Shown: piece by piece, positions 1-6,179 of the stretch
Layout of the letters: the number at the start of each line of letters is the position of its first letter
How positions within the stretch are numbered: position 1 is the first letter of the stretch
Source: an uncultured bacterium
GTDB lineage: Bacteria; Cyanobacteriota; Vampirovibrionia; Gastranaerophilales; Gastranaerophilaceae
Length of the DNA: 8,809 bases
Reading direction: 5' to 3'
NCBI GenBank assembly: GCA_949299435.1
Contig: CASGAK010000150.1
Span: 1-8,809 of the forward strand
Translations under genes and position numbers: made by a program
The notes under the pieces: model-generated
The model's input: the letters and a program-made list of their open reading frames with translations, nothing else
Told to the model about the DNA's origin: nothing
Databases searched by the model: none

Positions 1-1
1 C

Positions 2-466
2 GGAGCTAATTTCGCAACTGCTGAGGATTATTTAAAAATGTATTGGACACCGCATTTTAAAGTTGCAGCATATTGCTATACTCCTGAAAAATGCGGATAT
101 AAAAGTAATACGCCTTATAAAAATTCAAATGGTAGGGCTAATGGAACTGTTTTTTACCGAAATAACTATCGTTTGCCTTTTGTGACTGTAGATGGTGCTG
201 TATACACAATTTCTATAAGAGGTGCTTCTGATGGTTCACCTCAAGAGATATTATGGGTGGATTTGAACAGTTCAAATGATCCTAACCAATATGGTAAAGA
301 TGTATTTTTCTTTGAAAGAGTTGCTAAAAAAGGGATTTTACCATATGGTTGGGACAAGACAGATGAAGAAATCACCCGAGTTTGCAGTCATACAGGTGTA
401 GGCACTTATTGTGCTGCAAAAATTATGCGAGACGGCTGGGAAATTAAAGATGATTACCCTTGGTAA
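2..466 (+). CDS. Type IV pilin-like (prepilin-type) protein, 3' part only
   Basis: The frame is open from the first bases of the window, so this is the C-terminal 154 codons of a longer gene; the ATG at 38 is internal and no ribosome-binding site precedes it. The N-terminal pilin helix lies outside the window, so the family call comes from resemblance to the complete pilin-like protein at 4675-5388. Both have a YLK-Y/FLKKY segment before a Cys, an ILW-VDLN / ILIDVNG stretch followed by PN--G-D-F-F, a KG-(L)(I)P(Y/F)G segment, a late pair of Cys residues and the ending DGWE(I/F)K(D/E)DYP(W/Y). Such proteins are made as prepilins, cleaved by a prepilin peptidase and assembled as pilus or pseudopilus subunits, or are exported surface proteins; which applies here cannot be told. 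Four Cys residues suggest disulfides outside the cytoplasm. The gene ends in TAA followed by a strong terminator, so it belongs to an upstream unit separate from prfA. Confidence 0.75.
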   Translation, partial: GANFATAEDYLKMYWTPHFKVAAYCYTPEKCGYKSNTPYKNSNGRANGTVFYRNNYRLPFVTVDGAVYTISIRGASDGSPQEILWVDLNSSNDPNQYGKDVFFFERVAKKGILPYGWDKTDEEITRVCSHTGVGTYCAAKIMRDGWEIKDDYPW

Positions 467-474
467 AGCAGCAA

Positions 475-510
475 TAGGGTGCGTCAAAATGACGCACCCT
501 AACATTTTTT
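475..510 (+). terminator. Rho-independent terminator after the first pilin-like gene
   Basis: A perfect 11-bp stem (475-485 with 491-501, GC-rich core GGGTGCGTC) closes on the five-base loop AAAAT and is followed after three bases by a run of six T (505-510). It starts 8 nt after the stop of the pilin-like gene and ends before the prfA promoter, so it insulates the two units. The stem reads equally well on the other strand, but no T-run follows there. Confidence 0.92.
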
Positions 511-552
511 ATAAAAACAAAAAAATAAAATTAGAATTTAAATCCTATTAAT

Positions 553-580
553 TTGAAAAATAATTTGTTCTTGTTATACT
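553..580 (+). promoter_or_regulatory. Sigma70-type promoter of the prfA-ylxR-infB operon
   Basis: TTGAAA (553-558) and TATACT (575-580) are separated by 16 nt. The -10 box ends exactly 6 nt before the ATG at 587, so the predicted transcription start falls on or next to the start codon, giving a leaderless or nearly leaderless mRNA. No Shine-Dalgarno sequence is visible before 587 or before the alternative ATG at 596. Confidence 0.7.
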
Positions 581-586
581 AAAGCT

Positions 587-1669
587 ATGAAAGATATGTT
601 AGATAAAATTCTTCAAATAGAAAAGAAGTATAACGAGCTCGGAGTTATACTCTCAGATCCTGCAGTAATTCAAGATTACAACCGATTTCGCGATCTTTCC
701 AAACAAAGAAAATCAATGGAAGAGACCGTGGAACTCTATTATGCATGGAAAAAGGCGATAGATGCTATAGAAGAAGCAAAAGAATTGATAAAATCCGAGC
801 ACGATGAAGAAATGAAATCATTTCTGAAAGCCGAAATGGAAGAAAACGAAGCAAAGCTGCCAGAATATGAAGAAAGAATGAAAATACTTCTTCTCCCCCG
901 AGATCCAATGGACGATAAAGACATTATGCTGGAAATTCGCGGTGGAGCAGGCGGAGATGAGGCAAATATTTTTGCAGGTGATTTAGCAAGAATGTATATG
1001 AGATATGCGGATAAAAAAGGCTGGCAGACTCAAATTTTGTCAAAAACCGAATGCGAAGCAGGCGGTGTATCTGAAATTATTATTTCAATAAAAGGTGACG
1101 CTGTATATTCACAATTGAAATACGAATCAGGAGTACACAGAGTCCAAAGGGTTCCTGCTACGGAATCCCAAGGCAGAGTTCATACATCTACTGCGACAGT
1201 TGCAGTAATGCCAGAAGTAGATGACGTTGAAGTTGAGCTTAATATGAACGATATTGAAATCACAACAGCACGCTCAGGCGGAGCAGGCGGACAAAACGTT
1301 AACAAGGTTGAAACTGCTGCCCGAGTATTCCATAAGCCTACAGGGATAATGATTTTCTGTACGGAAGAACGTTCACAGTTGCAGAATAAAGAACGTGCCC
1401 TGCAAATTTTGAAAGCTAAGCTCTATGATATGGAAGTCCAAAAACAAATGAAAGAAATTACGGACCTTCGTCGTTCACAAGTCGGAACAGGTGATCGAAG
1501 CGAAAGAATCAGGACTTATAACTTTCCGCAAGGTCGTCTGACAGATCACAGACTTAACCACAATTTGAACGTATGGACAGTTATAGACGGCGAATTAGAT
1601 GAATTGATAAAACTTTTGATGGAATATGACCAAAAGTTGAAGTTGGAAAAATTGGCAGAGGTGAATTAG
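587..1669 (+). CDS. prfA: Peptide chain release factor 1 (RF1)
   Basis: RF1 reads UAA and UAG in the ribosomal A site and triggers hydrolysis of peptidyl-tRNA. The 360-residue length is normal for the family. The N-terminal coiled-coil domain spans roughly residues 1-100. The stop-codon recognition tripeptide is P190-A191-T192 (within [14 protein letters not shown]), the PxT form that marks RF1 rather than RF2 (SPF). The catalytic GGQ is at 234-236 in [11 protein letters not shown], with the usual downstream [17 protein letters not shown] block at about 304-322. The ATG at 587 is chosen because it lies 6 nt after the -10 box; ATG 596 (giving [12 protein letters not shown], like many RF1 N-termini) is a real alternative. 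The TAG stop overlaps the GTG start of ylxR by one base, implying coupling. prmC, the RF methyltransferase gene often next to prfA, does not follow here. The gene occupies the position that nusA usually takes upstream of ylxR-infB. Confidence 0.98.
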   Translation: MKDMLDKILQIEKKYNELGVILSDPAVIQDYNRFRDLSKQRKSMEETVELYYAWKKAIDAIEEAKELIKSEHDEEMKSFLKAEMEENEAKLPEYEERMKILLLPRDPMDDKDIMLEIRGGAGGDEANIFAGDLARMYMRYADKKGWQTQILSKTECEAGGVSEIIISIKGDAVYSQLKYESGVHRVQRVPATESQGRVHTSTATVAVMPEVDDVEVELNMNDIEITTARSGGAGGQNVNKVETAARVFHKPTGIMIFCTEERSQLQNKERALQILKAKLYDMEVQKQMKEITDLRRSQVGTGDRSERIRTYNFPQGRLTDHRLNHNLNVWTVIDGELDELIKLLMEYDQKLKLEKLAEVN

Positions 1670-1914
1670 TGGTCGAAAGAAAGTGTGCCGGTTGCGGAAA
1701 AATAAAAAATAGAGAAGATTTAATAAAAATCACCAAACAAAACCCGCATGGCGACTTAATTATCAACCCTGATTCCAAAGTATTTGGCAGATCTGTATAT
1801 CTTTGCTATAATAATACTTGCATAGAGAATGCTTTTAAAAAAAACAGAATATCAAAAGCATTGAAATCCTCTGTGCCTTTAGAACTGAAAGGGAAATTAA
1901 TAAATGAGTTTTGA
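1669..1914 (+). CDS. ylxR: YlxR family RNA-binding protein (DUF448)
   Basis: An 81-residue basic protein of the YlxR/DUF448 family, a small nucleic-acid-binding protein usually encoded between nusA and infB; in Bacillus it has been linked to RNase P (RnpM). The family signatures are present: RKCAGCGK at residues 4-11, a short hydrophobic strand pair, GRSVYLC at 40-46 (family form GRGAYLC) and a C-terminal SKALK segment. Four Cys (6, 9, 46, 51) could bind a metal, although not all family members keep them. The start is GTG at 1669, overlapping the prfA stop by one base (TAGTG); GAGG at 1658-1661, inside the end of prfA, lies 7 nt upstream and serves as the ribosome-binding site. The 3' end overlaps infB by 11 nt, so the three genes are probably translationally coupled. 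Confidence 0.93.
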   Translation: MVERKCAGCGKIKNREDLIKITKQNPHGDLIINPDSKVFGRSVYLCYNNTCIENAFKKNRISKALKSSVPLELKGKLINEF

Positions 1915-4417
1915 AACAAAAAGAATAAATGAAATAGCAAAAGAAATGAATATGACAAGTAAAGAAATTATTGAAAAACTTGCCGGTATCAATATAACGG
2001 GTAAAACTCATTCAAGTACACTCACTCCCGATCAGGAAAGACGATTAAAGGATTATATAAAAACAGGCTCAACACAAGCATCAAAAAAACCTAAAGCATT
2101 TGTCGTTAAGAAAGCTAAAGTTGCCGAACCGACAGTAAGTGAGCAGCCAGAGCAAAAACAAGAAGAAAAAAAGGTTTCAGAAGATAAGCCGAAACGTCCG
2201 CAAATAGAGGTGGTAAAACCCCAAAGTCGTTTAGAAATTGTAAGAAGAGCACCTCAAAAGCCTCAACCTGCAGTATCCGCTTCTAAAAACGAAGAAGGTC
2301 GTAAATTCCCTCCGCGTTCTGAACGCCCGCAAAGAGGAGAACGTCCTGAACGACCTAACAGACCAGCCTCTAAAGACGGAGAAAGACCAAAATCAGGCTT
2401 TAAAAAACCGGCAGAACGTCAAGAATCAGGCGATAGAAAACCTATTCAACGTCATATAATATCTCAGGAAATATATGAAAACAAAGGTTCCTCTAAACGT
2501 CGCTCAGATAGCAAGAAAAAAGATAAAGAATTTAATAAAAAAGAAGAACAAGAAAGAATTTCATTAGAAAAAGCTGCTGCACAAAAGCATAAAAAACGTA
2601 TTCATAAAGAAGAAGAAGTTGAAAAAGTTACTCAAATAGTAGTTGACAGAGCGATGACTATAAGCGAGTTGGCTGAAAAAATACAAAAAACTCCAGCTGA
2701 AATTGTCAAATTTTTAATGTTCCAAGGAATTATGGCAACTGTAAACCAACTTATTGACGTTGATGTAATAAAGAAAATTTGTGCTGAATATGAGCTTGAA
2801 GTCTTAGAAGAAGACTTAGATGCCTATATGGAAGAGGAGTTGGAAAAAGAGGAAAAACAAAAGGCTCTTTCAGAAGTCGATAAAAAACTTCTAAAAAAAC
2901 GTGCTCCGGTTGTAAGTATTATGGGCCACGTAGACCATGGTAAAACTACTTTATTAGACAGTATTCGAGCTTCAAAACACAAGATTGTAGCGACCGAAGT
3001 CGGGGGCATTACTCAGTCAATAGGTGCATATACGGTATATTTAGATGATAATAAAGAAAAGAAAATAGTATTTGTAGATACTCCAGGTCACGAAGCATTT
3101 ACTGAAATGCGAGCAAGGGGTGCAAAAGCGACAGATATAGCGATTTTGGTAGTTGCAGCCGATGACGGTATAATGCCTCAGACAATAGAAGCGATAAATC
3201 ACGCAAAAGCAGCCGAAGTACCGATTATTGTTGCTGTTAACAAAATTGATAAACCGAGTGCAAATCCTGATAAAATTCTACAACAGTTGACCGAACACGG
3301 TCTTGTTCCTGAAGAATGGGGCGGTGATACTATAACTGTAAAAGTATCAGCATTACAAGGTACAGGTATTGATGAATTATTAGAATATATTCTTTTGGTT
3401 GCAGAAGTTCAAGATTTGAAAGCAAATCCAAAAGCAGAAGCATCAGGTGTGGTAATTGAAGCTAATTTGGATAAAGGTAAAGGGCCTGTAGCGACATTGC
3501 TTGTACAAAATGGTACTTTAAGAGTTGGGAATTGTATAGTAGTGGGTACTGCTTGCGGACGTGTGAGAGCGTTGCTTTCTGACAGTGGTGAAAGAATTAC
3601 AAAAGCAGAGCCTTCTACACCGGTTGAAATTTTAGGACTTACAGAGGTGCCTCAAGCTGGTGAACATTTTGAAGTTGTTAAAAACGAAAAAGAAATGAAA
3701 GCAATCGTTGAAAAACGAAAAGAAAAAGAACGTGATAAACGATTAGATGCAATGTTGCCTGCACATATAAGACGTGAGGCTGTAGCAGGAGAAGATGATA
3801 TACCTCAGTTGAATTTGATTATCAAAGCAAACACTCATGGCTCAGCAGAGGCAGTATCACAGGCAATTGCCCAATTAGATTCAAAAGAAATCAAGACAAA
3901 AATTATTCACGTAGGTGTCGGCGATATATCTGAAGCTGATGTAATGCTTGCATCTGCCTCAGGTGCTTTGATATTAGGCTTTACGGTTAAAGAGGACAGT
4001 AATGCATTGGCTGCTGCTGAACGTGAAGGTGTTACGATTAAAAAATATGATATTATTTATCAAATTCTTGAAGATATGGAAAAAACAATGCTTTCACTTC
4101 TTGAGCCGGAAATTAAAGAGGTTGAACTCGGTAAAGCTGAAGTACGTCAAGTATTTACAATTGGTAAAACAATCAGAATTGCGGGCTGTTATGTAACAGA
4201 AGGTAAAATCGTAAGAAGTAAAGATGCCGTATTATACAGAGATGGCAAAGAAATATTCAGAGGAGCCATCGACCAGCTTAAACGTTTCAAAGATGATGTA
4301 AAAGAAGTTGCTCAAGGTTTTGAATGCGGTATATCTTTTGCAAAATGGAACGATATTGAAATCGGGGACATAATCGAAGTGTCTACGAAAGAAGAAGTTG
4401 CAAGGTCTGAATTGTAA
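1904..4417 (+). CDS. infB: Translation initiation factor IF-2
   Basis: IF2 is the GTPase that places fMet-tRNA on the 30S subunit and promotes 50S joining. The 837-residue protein has an IF2_N domain (about 1-52), a long charged linker (about 55-240) with ERP repeats at 140, 146, 149 and 160, and a second IF2_N-like domain (about 243-300). The G domain follows: P-loop GHVDHGKT 341-348, switch I GGITQ 367-371, DTPGHE 392-397, NKID 446-449 and SAL 482-484. Domains II and III come next, then the C-terminal tRNA-binding domain ending near 828. All GTPase motifs are intact. The ATG at 1904 lies inside the end of ylxR (11-nt overlap), with AGGGA at 1890-1894 nine bases upstream. It is the last gene of its operon. 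Usually rbfA follows directly, but here a convergent pilin-like gene and an HTH gene intervene. No strong terminator is visible after it. Confidence 0.98.
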   Translation: MSFETKRINEIAKEMNMTSKEIIEKLAGINITGKTHSSTLTPDQERRLKDYIKTGSTQASKKPKAFVVKKAKVAEPTVSEQPEQKQEEKKVSEDKPKRPQIEVVKPQSRLEIVRRAPQKPQPAVSASKNEEGRKFPPRSERPQRGERPERPNRPASKDGERPKSGFKKPAERQESGDRKPIQRHIISQEIYENKGSSKRRSDSKKKDKEFNKKEEQERISLEKAAAQKHKKRIHKEEEVEKVTQIVVDRAMTISELAEKIQKTPAEIVKFLMFQGIMATVNQLIDVDVIKKICAEYELEVLEEDLDAYMEEELEKEEKQKALSEVDKKLLKKRAPVVSIMGHVDHGKTTLLDSIRASKHKIVATEVGGITQSIGAYTVYLDDNKEKKIVFVDTPGHEAFTEMRARGAKATDIAILVVAADDGIMPQTIEAINHAKAAEVPIIVAVNKIDKPSANPDKILQQLTEHGLVPEEWGGDTITVKVSALQGTGIDELLEYILLVAEVQDLKANPKAEASGVVIEANLDKGKGPVATLLVQNGTLRVGNCIVVGTACGRVRALLSDSGERITKAEPSTPVEILGLTEVPQAGEHFEVVKNEKEMKAIVEKRKEKERDKRLDAMLPAHIRREAVAGEDDIPQLNLIIKANTHGSAEAVSQAIAQLDSKEIKTKIIHVGVGDISEADVMLASASGALILGFTVKEDSNALAAAEREGVTIKKYDIIYQILEDMEKTMLSLLEPEIKEVELGKAEVRQVFTIGKTIRIAGCYVTEGKIVRSKDAVLYRDGKEIFRGAIDQLKRFKDDVKEVAQGFECGISFAKWNDIEIGDIIEVSTKEEVARSEL

Positions 4418-4674
4418 TTTATATAGATTTTAAAATTATTCATTCTTAGAATATGAGTGTATTTCGGATAAAGTTTTGACTTTGTTTATATACTTATAGG
4501 GATTAAAGTTATTCTAATGAAATATTTTTTAGTTTAATTGGTTTACATTTAGCTTTGTTGTCTGAAAAATTTGGTGATAAGCACGTTAGCTGAATTTAAT
4601 AGATTTGTATTGTACAGAGCATCGCTGCAGGTGAAGACTTTGTAGTAGTTGTATTAGACTGGCAGAACTCAAAT
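4418..4674. other. Convergent intergenic region between infB and the pilin-like gene
   Basis: These 257 nt separate two genes whose 3' ends face each other. No recognisable gene or RNA is seen. Only weak hairpins occur, for example AAAGT-TTTG-ACTTT (4470-4483) and an imperfect ATTCAT...ATGAGT fold near 4440-4458; neither has a GC-rich stem with a T-run. Plus-strand frame 1 is open without a usual start at 4507-4593 and again after 4600, but nothing in the translations is recognisable. The region may be debris from the insertion that separated infB from rbfA; that is inference. Confidence 0.5.
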
Positions 4675-5388
4675 TTAATAAGGATAATCTTCTTTAAACT
4701 CCCAGCCGTCCATCATCAAGAGCAACGTACAACCGTGACGATGCCATTCGTCGTCACTGCTTTTTGTTTGTTTGCAAGCTATAGTGTAAGTTTCGTTATC
4801 AATAAAGTTAGCTGTTACACCATTAAGGATATCTTCTCTTGTAAAATTAACCCCTCCACCAAATGGTATAAGTCCTTTGGTCGGATTTAGTAAAAAGTAA
4901 AATCTGTCACTACCTGTTCTATTAGGTCTTTTGTTTCCGTTTACATCAATTAAAATATATAAAATTTCTGATTCTTCAGGTTTTCCTCTGGATCCTTTAG
5001 ATAAAATAGAAGCACATACACCATTATTGAGTATATATGTCTGAGCGGCATAACTCGTTGAAAACCCACATATTTTAGATGATGCATCTGTACCTTCACC
5101 ACAGAATTTCGGATTTACAAGGTAGGGCAGTATATATTTTTTCAAAAACAATTCTGTATTTTTTACTCCGCCTTCATTTGAAAGATTCCCGCTCCAGTAT
5201 TTTACTTCACCATTTTGAGCTTCAGACAACTGAATTGCATTTGCTAGTATTGAATAGCTTTGCTTAGCAAGTGTAGCATTAACTTTTTTCTCATGTTTTT
5301 TAATCAATGCTGGTAATGTCATTGCGATTACAACCCCTAAAACTCCCAGTGTTATAAGCACTTCTGCAAGTGTAAAACCTTTTTTCAT
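4675..5388 (-). CDS. Type IV pilin-like protein with prepilin N-terminus
   Basis: A complete 237-residue prepilin-type protein. The N-terminus is MKKG^FTLAE: a class III (type IV) signal with cleavage expected after Gly4, Phe5 as the mature first residue, and the conserved Glu9 (Glu5 of the mature protein). The hydrophobic helix continues to about residue 29 (LITLGVLGVVIAMTLPALI), followed by a Lys-rich stretch. The C-terminal region carries Cys at 96, 107, 125, 205 and 220, the segment ILIDVNGNKRPNRTGSDRFYF (142-164) and the ending DGWEFKEDYPY (227-237), shared with the partial protein at 2-466. It would be processed by a PilD-like peptidase, not encoded here, and could be a minor pilin, pseudopilin or surface protein. 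The start is supported by AAGGA at 5398-5394, 5 nt upstream, and by a consensus promoter. The gene is monocistronic, convergent with infB and divergent from the HTH gene, and interrupts the usual infB-rbfA order. Confidence 0.9.
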   Translation of the reverse strand: MKKGFTLAEVLITLGVLGVVIAMTLPALIKKHEKKVNATLAKQSYSILANAIQLSEAQNGEVKYWSGNLSNEGGVKNTELFLKKYILPYLVNPKFCGEGTDASSKICGFSTSYAAQTYILNNGVCASILSKGSRGKPEESEILYILIDVNGNKRPNRTGSDRFYFLLNPTKGLIPFGGGVNFTREDILNGVTANFIDNETYTIACKQTKSSDDEWHRHGCTLLLMMDGWEFKEDYPY

Positions 5389-5393
5389 CTAAT

Positions 5394-5398
5394 TCCTT
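5394..5398 (-). promoter_or_regulatory. Ribosome-binding site of the pilin-like gene
   Basis: AAGGA on the minus strand lies 5 nt before the ATG at 5388 and fixes the start that gives the canonical prepilin leader MKKG. It contrasts with the divergent HTH gene, which has no such site. Confidence 0.75.
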
Positions 5399-5420
5399 TC
5401 TTAATAAAACATCAATATAT

Positions 5421-5465
5421 TTCATTATTTATGAATATTATTCATGATTATACATATATTTTCAT
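5421..5465. repeat. 10-bp-phased TTCAT/ATGAA pentamers with an embedded palindrome; candidate operator
   Basis: TTCAT at 5421, ATGAA (its reverse complement) at 5431, TTCAT at 5441, TACAT (one mismatch) at 5451 and TTCAT at 5461 begin at exact 10-bp steps, placing them on one face of the helix. The stretch 5431-5445 is a 15-bp inverted repeat, ATGAATA-T-TATTCAT, with perfect 7-bp arms, centred near the predicted start of the minus-strand pilin transcript. A repressor bound here could block the pilin promoter and the overlapping HTH promoter. That use is inference, and the region is AT-rich, so chance contributes. Confidence 0.45.
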
Positions 5466-5475
5466 AACTTGTCAA
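5447..5475 (-). promoter_or_regulatory. Consensus sigma70 promoter of the pilin-like gene
   Basis: On the minus strand TTGACA (5475-5470) and TATAAT (5452-5447) are both perfect matches to the consensus with the ideal 17-nt spacer. The predicted start is near 5440, giving a 5' leader of about 50 nt before the ATG at 5388. Such a strong promoter usually needs a repressor to be controlled; the divergent HTH gene and the phased repeats are the obvious candidates. Confidence 0.88.
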
Positions 5476-5489
5476 TAGAAATGTATAAT
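5461..5489 (+). promoter_or_regulatory. Promoter of the HTH gene, overlapping the pilin promoter
   Basis: A perfect -10 box TATAAT (5484-5489) ends 6 nt before the ATG at 5496; the best -35 at 17-nt spacing is TTCATA (5461-5466, 4 of 6 bases matching). The -35 and spacer overlap the -35 and spacer of the opposite-strand pilin promoter, so RNA polymerase cannot easily occupy both at once. The geometry predicts a leaderless transcript, as at prfA. Confidence 0.6.
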
Positions 5490-5495
5490 GTAGCT

Positions 5496-5720
5496 ATGAA
5501 TGTACGCGAAGAAGTAAAAATAATGCTGGGAGCAAAATGCATGACAATTACGGAATTAGCCAGACAGATGACCTTGTTAAGTGGCAAACAATATTCCCAA
5601 AGCCTTATTTCGCATAAACTGGCAAATGATTCTTTGAAATATTCTGAAATGAAAATGATTTGCAAAATTTTGGGCTACAGGATTTACATTGATATTGATA
5701 AAATTCAATTGGGTAACTGA
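5496..5720 (+). CDS. Small XRE-like helix-turn-helix DNA-binding protein
   Basis: A 74-residue protein that is nearly all one helical DNA-binding domain. The first HTH helix is about residues 17-25 (TITELARQM), the recognition helix about 34-44 (SQSLISHKLAN), followed by a supporting helix (YSEMKMICKILGY, about 49-61) and a short strand (RIYIDID). It resembles small Cro/XRE-type proteins beginning MNVREEVK-ML seen in many gut bacteria; I cannot name a subfamily. The frame is open from TTG 5469 with another ATG at 5481, but neither has a Shine-Dalgarno sequence, and the TATAAT at 5484-5489 would place transcription initiation downstream of both. ATG 5496 is therefore preferred, as a leaderless start. 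The gene diverges from the pilin-like gene with overlapping promoters, so regulation of the pilin and of itself is a natural inference. It lies 112 nt before rbfA, which has its own promoter. Confidence 0.75.
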   Translation: MNVREEVKIMLGAKCMTITELARQMTLLSGKQYSQSLISHKLANDSLKYSEMKMICKILGYRIYIDIDKIQLGN

Positions 5721-5801
5721 TAATTTTAGATTGAAAAATCGAAATTTATAAAATTATATTTTATTATTGCCTTTCTATCATATTTATTTTAAAAAACTTC
5801 A

Positions 5802-5826
5802 TGTTATAATCTGAGATATCAAGGAG
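5802..5826 (+). promoter_or_regulatory. Extended -10 promoter and ribosome-binding site of the rbfA operon
   Basis: TGTTATAAT (5802-5810) is a perfect extended -10 element (TGn-TATAAT); no convincing -35 box lies 17 nt upstream, as is common with extended -10 promoters. The predicted start is near 5817. AAGGAG (5821-5826) follows, 6 nt before the ATG of rbfA. This gives rbfA-truB and the genes after it expression independent of infB, fitting the interrupted cluster. Confidence 0.72.
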
Positions 5827-5832
5827 AAAATT

Positions 5833-6177
5833 ATGACACTAAGAAACGAACGAGTAAGAAAAGAATTAATGCGAGATATATCAGAAATTTTACGAAAGGA
5901 AATTCGTGGATTATCAGGAGTTATATCCATATTGGACGTGGAGGTATCTCATGACAATTCTTTTGCAAAGGTAATTTATAGTGTCTTGGGAGCTGAAGAT
6001 CAGATTGAAAAGACAAAAGAAACTATAGAAAAAAGCACTCCTAAAATCAGATATGAAGTGGGAAAAAGAATAAGACTTCGTTTGACACCTGAATTAAAAT
6101 TTGTCTATACAGACTCCTTGGAAAAAGGTTCTAAAGTAAGTGAAATTATCGATAAAATTTCAAGAGGAGAAATTTAA
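5833..6177 (+). CDS. rbfA: Ribosome-binding factor A
   Basis: RbfA is a small KH-fold protein that binds the 30S subunit and helps mature the 5' end of 16S rRNA, also in cold adaptation. At 114 residues it has normal length. It shows the family pattern: basic N-terminal helix (RNERVRKELMRDISEILRKEI), the strand ISILDVEVSHDNSFAKVIYSVLG, a central helix, and the C-terminal KRIRLRLTPELKFVYTDSLEKGSKVSEIIDKI, matching the conserved LR-TP-L-F---DS-E-G family block. Start and ribosome-binding site are clear. truB begins 2 nt after the TAA stop. It is normally adjacent to infB; here 1.4 kb with two unrelated genes lies between. Confidence 0.96.
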   Translation: MTLRNERVRKELMRDISEILRKEIRGLSGVISILDVEVSHDNSFAKVIYSVLGAEDQIEKTKETIEKSTPKIRYEVGKRIRLRLTPELKFVYTDSLEKGSKVSEIIDKISRGEI

Positions 6178-6179
6178 TA

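Noticed and set aside
739..3009. Minus-strand open frames inside prfA and infB (739-924, 1581-1778, 2824-3009)
   Set aside because: They lie opposite strongly supported genes, have low-complexity Ser/Phe-rich or unrecognisable translations, and no ribosome-binding site was found for them.
4002..4196. Plus-strand frame inside the end of infB
   Set aside because: It is an out-of-frame shadow of the conserved IF2 C-terminal domain with a biased Leu/Lys composition.
4470..4483. Hairpin AAAGT-TTTG-ACTTT as a terminator for infB
   Set aside because: Only five weak base pairs and only short T-rich sequence after it; too weak to call.
4658..4676. Near match of CTGGCAGAACTCAAATTT to CTGGCAGACTCAAATTT inside prfA (about 1020-1037), as sign of a prfA-derived fragment
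   Set aside because: The match breaks off on both sides and contains an indel; flanking translations do not align, so chance is the simpler explanation.
5079..5267. Plus-strand frame opposite the pilin-like gene
   Set aside because: Antisense shadow of a well-supported prepilin gene; no family features.
5462..5665. Minus-strand frame across the HTH gene
   Set aside because: It is antisense to the HTH gene; the HTH domain on the plus strand is the better explanation.
5748..5764. AT-only inverted repeat ATAAAAT-TAT-ATTTTAT after the HTH gene as a terminator
   Set aside because: The stem has no G-C pair and no T-run follows; such repeats are expected by chance in sequence this AT-rich.
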